DNA from: an uncultured Lachnospiraceae bacterium
GTDB lineage: Bacteria; Bacillota; Clostridia; Lachnospirales; Lachnospiraceae
Assembly (NCBI GenBank): GCA_910585555.1
Contig: CAJUFU010000005.1
Coordinates: 51,257-80,527, forward strand
DNA: 29,271 nucleotides
Direction: 5' to 3'
A program made the position numbers and the translations under genes. The stretch's first letter is position 1, and every line of letters starts with the position of its first letter. Below are positions 17,285-23,465 of the stretch, piece after piece. The notes beneath the pieces were generated by a model. It was not told the origin of the DNA. It searched no databases and was given only the letters and a program-made list of their open reading frames with translations.

Positions 17285-18703
17285 TTATGACTGTACCTTG
17301 CTATCTTTATCACTTTCTTCGCCGCCGTCATTCTTTAACGCCGTAGTCTGTGTGCTTAACACCCCTTCGGTGCTCTCCGGCTTAATCAATATCTTCAAAG
17401 TAAGCAGCATCAGCTTCAAGTCAAGCCAGAAAGAGTACTGCTCAATATACGTCAAATCCAATTTCAGTTTGTCATAGGGGGTGGTGTTATATTTTCCATA
17501 AACCTGCGCATACCCTGCAAGCCCCGCCTTTACCTTCATACGGAAAGAGAACTCCGGCATCTCTTCCATATACTGCTCAATAATCTCCGGCCGCTCCGGT
17601 CTTGGTCCGATAAAGGACATATCTCCCCTGAAAATATTGATCAGCTGGGGAAGCTCGTCAATCCTTGTCATACGGATAAACTTTCCGATCGGTGTGATGC
17701 GAGAGTCATTCTTTGCCGCCAGTCTGGCTACGCCGTCTTTCTCCGCGTCCACCTTCATGCTCCTGAATTTCAGAATATAGAATTCCCGTCGGTCCTGGGT
17801 GCACCGTATCTGCTTATAAAGTACCGGACCGCCGTCATAAGCCTTGATCAAGATTGCCGTAATCAACATGATGGGAGAAGCAATCACCAAAAGAAGCACC
17901 GAACAGACCAAATCCAACGCCCGCTTTGCCATCCGCTGTTCCACTTTCAGGGCATATTCTCTGGTCATATAAAGCGGGGTGTCAAACAAATGAAGCTGGT
18001 CCGCCCCCTTAATCAGAACATCCGAAATCTTTGGCATGGTATAAACACGGATAGACCGGCTGTAGCAGTATTTTAACAACAGATTTCTGTCCGCAGCGGA
18101 AATATCCCACAAGACCACCGCCCCATAATCGCCGGTAACTTCTTTTTTAACAGTTTCCATTCCCTCGGCAATATTCATACACCTTGCGATCTGATACTTG
18201 TCCTTTCTGGATTTAAACTTCGCAATGATATCGTCAATGGGCCTTTCTCCGTGAATGATCAGAATCTCCCTGGGCGGGAAAGCTTTATAATAGCAGTAAT
18301 TACAGATAAACACCCACAGTGCGGAAAAGACGGTCTGTATCAGCATCGTCCATGCAATGGGCTCCACATCCACCACCCAGTTGGCCATCAGCGATATCTG
18401 AAAATAGGAGATGATATTGACAAACAATAAGGAGAAAAATTCCGAAATCAGTACGTCAACCGGTTTCAGATACCCCACTTTTAATGCACCGTAGGTATTG
18501 GCAAAGAAAAACAATAGCACAAAATAAATCCCAAGAATCAGAACATGTCCTTTAAAATAATATTTAAAGTTCCTGTGATACCGCAGAAACGGATAATACT
18601 CCTCAAACCAAAAATAAGCATAGATAGCCGTATGAAAGAGCAGCCCGATAAAGGAAAGCTGCAGTACGATAAATTTTGTCAATGTTTTTATCCGTCGTCT
18701 CAT
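17285..18703 (-). CDS. Initiating polyprenyl glycosylphosphotransferase (WbaP/CpsE type)
   Basis: This 472-residue enzyme transfers a sugar-1-phosphate from a UDP-sugar to undecaprenyl phosphate, the first step of the polymer. Four N-terminal helices (about residues 10-140) precede a CoA-binding-like domain (145-245). The catalytic domain (258-455) shows KRALDL, PVLYKQIR, FYILKFRSM, the catalytic Asp-Glu pair in TRIDELPQL (D349, E350), FIGPRPERPE and VKAGLAGYAQV. Length fits the family. GAGGG lies 6-7 nt before ATG 18703. It is the defining gene of the cluster; the sugar transferred is not predictable here. Confidence 0.93.
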   Translation of the reverse strand: MRRRIKTLTKFIVLQLSFIGLLFHTAIYAYFWFEEYYPFLRYHRNFKYYFKGHVLILGIYFVLLFFFANTYGALKVGYLKPVDVLISEFFSLLFVNIISYFQISLMANWVVDVEPIAWTMLIQTVFSALWVFICNYCYYKAFPPREILIIHGERPIDDIIAKFKSRKDKYQIARCMNIAEGMETVKKEVTGDYGAVVLWDISAADRNLLLKYCYSRSIRVYTMPKISDVLIKGADQLHLFDTPLYMTREYALKVEQRMAKRALDLVCSVLLLVIASPIMLITAILIKAYDGGPVLYKQIRCTQDRREFYILKFRSMKVDAEKDGVARLAAKNDSRITPIGKFIRMTRIDELPQLINIFRGDMSFIGPRPERPEIIEQYMEEMPEFSFRMKVKAGLAGYAQVYGKYNTTPYDKLKLDLTYIEQYSFWLDLKLMLLTLKILIKPESTEGVLSTQTTALKNDGGEESDKDSKVQS

Positions 18704-18719
18704 AACAATCCCTCTAACC

Positions 18720-19541
18720 CTAAATCCGTCTTACAGTCGCCCTGTAGGCCCAGAATACAAAATAAAATGCGCTGGCTGCCACAGACAGGCCTTCCTGCTT
18801 ACGATACAGATTCCAGATTCGTTTTACAGCCTTAAACTTATTGGAAGACAGTGATTTTGCCGGCCTGCGGTAGACCGCCAGCACTTCATCCAGCCCGTAT
18901 GCCGTATATCCCGCCTTAAGAATCTGCCACCAAGTGGCAGTATCTTCACTATAAACTGCAGGCATCTGTATCAATCTGTCCGGTATCTTCTCCCGGTCAA
19001 TCAACACTGTGGTGGTAAAGATCACTGTCCTGGATAATGCCTTTTTATATACCAGCTGCGGCGGCACATGCACCACTTTTCCCGTAGGCTGACCCGCCTC
19101 ATCCCCAAACTCATAGGCACAAAATACAAACCCTGCCCGCTGCTTTTCCATAAAGGCAAGTTCTTTGGCCAGTTTATCCTGAAACCAGATATCATCGGCA
19201 TCCAGAAAGGCAATATACCTGCCCTTGGCCACCGAAAGCCCCGTGTTCCTGGCCTTTGCCGCGCCCTCATTCTTTGCTTTACAGACCAAAAGAATGTGCC
19301 TGTCTTTGCCCCACTGGTATTCCTCCATAGATTCCACATTTTCCGGAACTTCTTCTATGAGGCGGCAGCTATACTTGGCAAGCGCCTTCTTGATCGCTTC
19401 CACACTGCCGTCCTTGGATTTATCATCCACCAGCACCAATTCCCAATTCCCATAGGTCTGCTGTCCCACCATTGTGATGGTCTGCACAATATAATCTTGT
19501 GCCTGATACACCGGTACGATAATACTGACTAACCCGCTCAT
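18720..19541 (-). CDS. Family 2 glycosyltransferase
   Basis: This GT-A enzyme of 273 residues has VSIIVPVYQA, LVDDKSKDGS, NEGAAKARNTG and FLDADDIWF, with a YSEDTATWWQILK motif typical of Firmicute capsule GT2 enzymes. ATG 19541 was chosen because GGAGG lies 5 nt upstream; the in-frame ATG at 19553 overlaps that site. It ends 16 nt before the initiating transferase gene. Confidence 0.88.
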   Translation of the reverse strand: MSGLVSIIVPVYQAQDYIVQTITMVGQQTYGNWELVLVDDKSKDGSVEAIKKALAKYSCRLIEEVPENVESMEEYQWGKDRHILLVCKAKNEGAAKARNTGLSVAKGRYIAFLDADDIWFQDKLAKELAFMEKQRAGFVFCAYEFGDEAGQPTGKVVHVPPQLVYKKALSRTVIFTTTVLIDREKIPDRLIQMPAVYSEDTATWWQILKAGYTAYGLDEVLAVYRRPAKSLSSNKFKAVKRIWNLYRKQEGLSVAASAFYFVFWAYRATVRRI

Positions 19542-19602
19542 ATGAACCTCCATGTCAGTGCAGTTCCTGGCAATCTAATCTCCATTCCGGGATTCCGGAA
19601 TC

Positions 19603-20532
19603 TCAAATCTCCTCTTTGACCAGATAAATCGGCCTGTTCTTCACTTCCATATAGGTCTTAGATAAGTATTGCCCTACTATCCCCAGACAAAACAGCTGTA
19701 CGCCGCTGACCAGCAAGATAATACACACCAAAGACGGCCAGCCCGAAGTCGGGTCGCCAAACATCAGTTTCCGCACAATAGTCACGATAATCATCACAAA
19801 TGCCAAAATGCAAAAGAGCACGCCCATCACCGAAGAGATGACTAACGGTATGGTGGAAAAGGCCATGATGCCTTCCAGCGAGTATAGAAAGAGTTTCCAG
19901 AAAGACCACTTGGTCTCCCCCTTCCTGCGCTCCACGTTCTCATATTCCAGCCATTTCGTCTCATATCCCACCCAGCCGAAAATGCCTTTGGTAAAGCGGT
20001 TATACTCAGACATAGACAAAATAGCGTCCACCACCTGTCTGGTCATCAAACGATAATCCCTTGCCCCGTCCACAATCTCCGTCCTGGAAATCTTATTCAT
20101 CAGCTTATAAAACAATCTTGCAAAGAAAGAGCGAAGGACCGGTTCCCCTTTCCGTGTCACACGCCTTGTTGCCACCGAATCATATCCCTTTTCAATATAG
20201 CTGTACATTTCCGGTAAAAGTGCCGGCGGATCCTGTAAATCCGCATCCATCAGCACCGCGAAATCCCCTTTACATTTCTGTAAGCCCGCATAAATTGCTG
20301 CTTCCTTGCCAAAATTACGGGAAAAAGATACCAAACGCACCCTGCCGTCTTCCTCATGCAGCTTCCTGACCTCCTGTGCAGTCTTGTCCTTAGAGCCGTC
20401 ATCAACATATAGAACTTCCACTTCCAGTTCCTTCTGCTGGAAAAAGGAAGTGTTCTTAAACAATTCCTCATAAAAATCCCTGATATTTTCTTCCTCGTTA
20501 TAGCAGGGCACTATGACACTCAGTAATTTCAT
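19603..20532 (-). CDS. Polyprenyl-phosphate glycosyltransferase (GtrB/DPM-like)
   Basis: This 309-residue protein pairs a GT2 domain (LSVIVPCYNEEENI, YVDDGSKDKT, SRNFGKEAAIYAGL, LMDADLQDPP) with two C-terminal membrane helices near residues 225-290, the layout of GtrB, ArnC and dolichol-phosphate-mannose synthases. Such enzymes load a sugar onto undecaprenyl phosphate to make donors for GT-C enzymes outside the membrane, three of which are in this window. ATG 20532 has GGAGG 5 nt upstream and begins right at the GT2 core. The frame remains open to 20712 across a terminator-like hairpin, so a longer form is possible but unlikely. Confidence 0.88.
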   Translation of the reverse strand: MKLLSVIVPCYNEEENIRDFYEELFKNTSFFQQKELEVEVLYVDDGSKDKTAQEVRKLHEEDGRVRLVSFSRNFGKEAAIYAGLQKCKGDFAVLMDADLQDPPALLPEMYSYIEKGYDSVATRRVTRKGEPVLRSFFARLFYKLMNKISRTEIVDGARDYRLMTRQVVDAILSMSEYNRFTKGIFGWVGYETKWLEYENVERRKGETKWSFWKLFLYSLEGIMAFSTIPLVISSVMGVLFCILAFVMIIVTIVRKLMFGDPTSGWPSLVCIILLVSGVQLFCLGIVGQYLSKTYMEVKNRPIYLVKEEI

Positions 20533-20582
20533 ATAAGCCTCCATGCCAATCTGGCCTAATCCTCCTGCCGGTCTTAAAACAA

Positions 20583-20612
20583 ATTGTATCAATTTCACCA
20601 GAAATTCTTCAA
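20583..20612 (-). promoter_or_regulatory. Candidate promoter of the long polysaccharide operon
   Basis: On the minus strand TTGAAG (20607-20612), an 18-bp spacer and TACAAT (20583-20588) lie 50 bp before the operon's first ATG and downstream of the terminator. The match is moderate. AGACGAA at 20638-20644 (plus strand), one mismatch from the Spo0A box TGNCGAA, lies just upstream of it. Confidence 0.4.
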
Positions 20613-20671
20613 TCATATACTCTTTTAGCAAGAAGTCAGACGAATTCAAAGTAATTCTATCATAAATACAC

Positions 20672-20698
20672 AAAAAAAGGAAGAGACACATCTCTTCC
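20672..20698 (-). terminator. Intrinsic terminator in the operon leader
   Basis: Read on the minus strand, GGAAGAGA and TCTCTTCC form a perfect 8-bp stem with a TGTG loop, followed by seven Ts (20672-20678). It lies about 137 nt past the stop of the Spo0A-like gene and 140 nt before the operon's first gene. Its 5' arm overlaps an AGGAGG motif (20697-20702), and an ATG (20689-20691) sits at the loop, so it could also be a regulatory hairpin. Confidence 0.75.
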
Positions 20699-20787
20699 TC
20701 CTGAAACATCACTTATTTAATTCTGAATTCATACCGGCCATCTCTCTGCCAAGACCGTCTTCCCGGCGCCCCGTACCCCTGTGAGCA

Positions 20788-20815
20788 TATATAACCTTTT
20801 ATAAGTTTATATAAC
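20788..20815. repeat. Two direct TATATAAC repeats
   Basis: TATATAAC occurs at 20788-20795 and 20808-20815, exactly 20 bp apart (about two helical turns), in the gap between the Spo0A-like gene and the terminator. It may be a protein-binding site or simply AT-rich sequence. The rest of the 20533-20834 gap holds the terminator and the candidate promoter. Confidence 0.4.
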
Positions 20816-20834
20816 TTCCTGTCAGCCTTCCCTT

Positions 20835-21215
20835 TTATATCAAATCGTACTTCAGCCTAATATGATCGGCAGCCGCCGCAATATACTCACTGTTGGTCGG
20901 TCTGCTGTATTCAGGACTGTTGCAATATCCGAAAAGTTCCTCAAATAGTTCGCTGTTGCCCCTCTCCCAGGACACCTCGATCGCGTTGCGGATAGCTCTC
21001 TCAATCTTTTGGTCCGTCGTCTGATACATCTTCGCCAAATCAGGATACAAAAGCTTCGTCACACTGCCCACAAGTTCCATGTTGCCCACACACATCTCCA
21101 CCGCGCTGCGGAGAAACTGATAGCCCCTCAAATGCGCCGGTATGCCCAATTCCAGCATAAAATCGGAGATTATCTGCTCCAATTCCTGCCCGCTTATCAC
21201 GTTATGTTGTACCAT
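20835..21215 (-). CDS. Stand-alone Spo0A C-terminal DNA-binding domain protein
   Basis: This 126-residue protein aligns over nearly its whole length with the DNA-binding effector domain of Spo0A: LGIPAHLRGYQFLR (23-36), MELVGSVTKLLYPDLAKMY (46-64), the recognition-helix region TTDQKIERAIRNAIEVSWERGN (66-87) and the ending FGYCNSPEYSRPTNSEYIA (95-112). The phosphoacceptor receiver domain of Spo0A is absent, so it cannot be controlled by the usual aspartate phosphorylation. It has its own promoter (21274-21302). It sits just before the polysaccharide operon, so local control of that operon through 0A-type boxes is a reasonable inference, as is competition with full-length Spo0A. Confidence 0.9.
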   Translation of the reverse strand: MVQHNVISGQELEQIISDFMLELGIPAHLRGYQFLRSAVEMCVGNMELVGSVTKLLYPDLAKMYQTTDQKIERAIRNAIEVSWERGNSELFEELFGYCNSPEYSRPTNSEYIAAAADHIRLKYDLI

Positions 21216-21273
21216 TCCCCTTATACTCCCCTTTTCATTGTATTGTCATTGTAGTTTTATCTACATAACAGAC

Positions 21274-21302
21274 ATCATAACAGAGAAGAGTATAAATGTA
21301 AA
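21274..21302 (-). promoter_or_regulatory. Sigma-A promoter of the Spo0A-like gene
   Basis: On the minus strand TTTACA (21297-21302), a 17-bp spacer and TATGAT (21274-21279) lie about 58 bp before the ATG at 21215. This is a good match to consensus. Confidence 0.7.
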
Positions 21303-21340
21303 TTGTAATTTATCGCCCGAATAAATAATAATATTACAAT
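21302..21340. repeat. 8-bp inverted repeat next to the Spo0A-like promoter
   Basis: ATTGTAAT (21302-21309) and ATTACAAT (21333-21340) are perfect inverted copies with a 23-bp centre. They lie between the end of fcl and the -35 box of the Spo0A-like gene, touching that box. It is placed like an operator; there is no T-tract for a terminator on the minus strand. Confidence 0.5.
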
Positions 21341-22275
21341 CTTGCGTCTTTCACATTATTCTTGAACCAGTCATAAGCCAGCTGTACGCCCTCTTCCAGC
21401 TCCACTTTATGGTTCCAGCCCAGGCCGTGCAGTTTCGTCACATCCGTAAGCTTACGCGGCGTACCGTCGGGCATGTCCTTATTCCATACAATCTCGCCCG
21501 TATAGCCCACCACATTCTTTACCGTATCCGCCAGTTCCTTAATTGTGAGCTCTTTGCCCGTGCCGATATTCACATGCTGTTCGCCGCTGTAGTTTTCCAG
21601 AAGAAATACGCAGGCGTCCGCCATATCATCCACATACAAAAACTCCCGCAGCGGCGTACCGCTCCCCCACAGTTCCACCGACGGCTGTTGATTCACCTTA
21701 GCTTCATGGAACTTTCGAATCATGGCAGGCATTACATGAGAGCCCTCCAGATCATAATTGTCTTCCGGACCGTACAGATTGGTGGGCATACAACTGATAA
21801 AATCATCCCCGTACTGCCTCTTATAGAATTTACACATCTCAAGCCCCGCAATCTTGGCAATCGCATAAGCCTCATTGGTCTCCTCCAAAGGCCCGGTCAA
21901 CAGCGCGTCCTCCGGAATCGGCTGGGGCGCCATCCGCGGATAGATACAGGTGCTTCCCAGGAACAAAAGTTTCTTCACCTGATATAGGTGACAGCAGGAA
22001 ATCACGTTACACTGAATCTGCATATTTTCATAGGCAAAATCTGCAGGCGTAGTATTGTTGGCATTGATGCCGCCCACCTTGGCCGCCGCCAATACCACCA
22101 CATCCGGATGCTCCGCCTCAAAAAAGTCTCTCACCGCCTGCTGGTTTGTCAAGTCCAGTTCTTTGTGTGTCCTGCCGATGACATTCTCATATCCCTTCGC
22201 TTTCAGATTCCGCACGATGGCGCTACCTACCAATCCTCTGTGCCCTGCCACATAAATTTTGTCTGTCTTGTTCAT
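21334..22275 (-). CDS. fcl: GDP-L-fucose synthase
   Basis: This 313-residue epimerase/reductase converts GDP-4-keto-6-deoxymannose, the product of Gmd, to GDP-L-fucose. It has VAGHRGLVGSAIVR at the N-terminus for NADP binding, VGGINANN, the active-site SCIYP-type segment GSTCIYPRM, the YxxxK pair in NEAYAIAKIAG, and the conserved PTNLYGPEDNYD. Length equals that of the family. AGGAG lies 7 nt before the ATG. The gene has its own predicted promoter and is split from gmd by three other genes. Confidence 0.95.
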   Translation of the reverse strand: MNKTDKIYVAGHRGLVGSAIVRNLKAKGYENVIGRTHKELDLTNQQAVRDFFEAEHPDVVVLAAAKVGGINANNTTPADFAYENMQIQCNVISCCHLYQVKKLLFLGSTCIYPRMAPQPIPEDALLTGPLEETNEAYAIAKIAGLEMCKFYKRQYGDDFISCMPTNLYGPEDNYDLEGSHVMPAMIRKFHEAKVNQQPSVELWGSGTPLREFLYVDDMADACVFLLENYSGEQHVNIGTGKELTIKELADTVKNVVGYTGEIVWNKDMPDGTPRKLTDVTKLHGLGWNHKVELEEGVQLAYDWFKNNVKDARL

Positions 22276-22348
22276 ACAAATTCTCCTTCTATATTCCTAT
22301 AAAAATACCCTATAACACTGCCGGCTATTCCTCGTTTAATTCGTTAAT

Positions 22349-22377
22349 AGTCTAACACAAGACAAAAGCATTTACAA
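22349..22377 (-). promoter_or_regulatory. Probable promoter of fcl
   Basis: On the minus strand TTGTAA (22372-22377), a 17-bp spacer and TAGACT (22349-22354), with a TGN extension before the -10 box, lie about 75 bp before the fcl ATG. Confidence 0.5.
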
Positions 22378-22412
22378 GTCGGGCCCATGACCATGATAAA
22401 GCAAAAAACTTC

Positions 22413-22868
22413 TCAGAGATGACACCCGCTCAAACGGTACTTTTGAATCATCTCTTTCATTTCCTGCGTTCTCTTTTTATTGACATCCTGTTTCTCATAA
22501 ATGTCATCTAACAAAAGATTAATATTTTTCTGCATTAACATATTCGTATGCACCATGTTCTGCATAATATCAATGGCATTTCTAGGATTGTTCCTAATAA
22601 AATCCTCCAGCGTATCCTTTGTAATACACATTAACAGTACATCGTCAAAGGCAACTACCGTATAAATACTTGGCTGGTCAGAAAGCACATTGACTTCTCC
22701 GAAACATTTAGACTTGGAATAGACGCCAATCAGATGTTCGTCCTTTTGCCCATACCGGATATAAACCGCCACAGAGCCATGGACAACTTTATACATCTCC
22801 TGATACGTTTCGCCCTCTTTTAAAATAATCGCATCAGCATTAAATTGTAACATGTTGCCGCTCTTCAT
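22413..22868 (-). CDS. Cyclic-nucleotide-binding-fold protein without DNA-binding domain
   Basis: This 151-residue protein has a single cNMP-binding beta-barrel: ILKEGETYQEMYKVVHGSVAVYI, then CFGEVNVLSDQPSIYTVVAFDD and LEDFIRNNP, followed by a helical tail (about residues 100-151) rich in K, E and Q. In the phosphate-binding cassette the arginine that contacts the cyclic phosphate in CAP-type proteins is replaced (QPSIYTVVA), so cAMP binding is doubtful. There is no helix-turn-helix. GGGAGG lies 10 nt before the ATG. It follows the STAS gene after 79 nt and is probably co-transcribed with it. A sensor or adaptor role is inferred. Confidence 0.75.
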   Translation of the reverse strand: MKSGNMLQFNADAIILKEGETYQEMYKVVHGSVAVYIRYGQKDEHLIGVYSKSKCFGEVNVLSDQPSIYTVVAFDDVLLMCITKDTLEDFIRNNPRNAIDIMQNMVHTNMLMQKNINLLLDDIYEKQDVNKKRTQEMKEMIQKYRLSGCHL

Positions 22869-22947
22869 TTATGTACCGCCTCCCTATCATACCGTTTTGT
22901 CCTCAACCGCCTCTTGCAAATCTCTGTGACGCTGCTATACGCATTTA

Positions 22948-23250
22948 TCACGTTTCAATATGAAGAATATCTTTAAACCGGCTTGCCGCAAACATTTCCA
23001 TAATCGTATCGTTCACATGGATTATACGCAAAATTCCCTGTTTATTCATGATTCTCTGTGCCTTGAGCAAAACCTGCAGCCCCGCTGATGACAAATAGTC
23101 CAATGCCTGCATATCGATAATCAGCTCTTTGATGCCGTTAACAGAACTCCCTACAGTCACCTCAAGTTCCGGCGCGGCGGCTGTATCCAATCTTCCCTCC
23201 AGCGCAAGACACAAGCTGTTTCCTCGTTCCGTCTTAATAATCTTCATCAT
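22948..23250 (-). CDS. STAS-domain anti-sigma-factor antagonist-like protein
   Basis: This protein of 100 residues is a single STAS domain of the SpoIIAA/RsbV class: LALEGRLDTAAAPELE, IKELIIDMQALDYLSSAGLQVLL, and the tail MFAASRFKDILHI. Ser55 in SSAGL matches the phosphorylated serine of RsbV-type proteins, so control by a serine kinase/anti-sigma partner is possible, though no such partner is in the window. ATG 23250 follows a GGGGG stretch by 8 nt; ATG 23247 and an upstream ATG at 23274 (with GAGG 4 nt away) are alternatives. It has a predicted promoter at 23372-23380. Confidence 0.87.
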   Translation of the reverse strand: MMKIIKTERGNSLCLALEGRLDTAAAPELEVTVGSSVNGIKELIIDMQALDYLSSAGLQVLLKAQRIMNKQGILRIIHVNDTIMEMFAASRFKDILHIET

Positions 23251-23371
23251 ACATGAATCCCCCTGTCCCGGCATAAAGCCTCTATACTCCTGTCATATGA
23301 AGCTTCCGCTTCCGCCGAAAAAAGCATCCAGGAACACCCTCGTTGTTATCTCCTCTCATGCTTTTGGGCTC

Positions 23372-23380
23372 ATTATAGCA
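23372..23380 (-). promoter_or_regulatory. Extended -10 promoter of the STAS gene
   Basis: On the minus strand TGCTATAAT reads as a perfect extended -10 element about 120 bp before the STAS start; no good -35 is visible. This implies a leader of about 115 nt. The 215-bp gap between the flanking genes contains nothing else I can support. Confidence 0.5.
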
Positions 23381-23465
23381 GATACCTTTATTGACTTCGT
23401 AAGATGCGGTATAGTTCGCACATTTTACGGCATACTTCGCCAGCCGCGCAAGATTCAGGTGGGTG

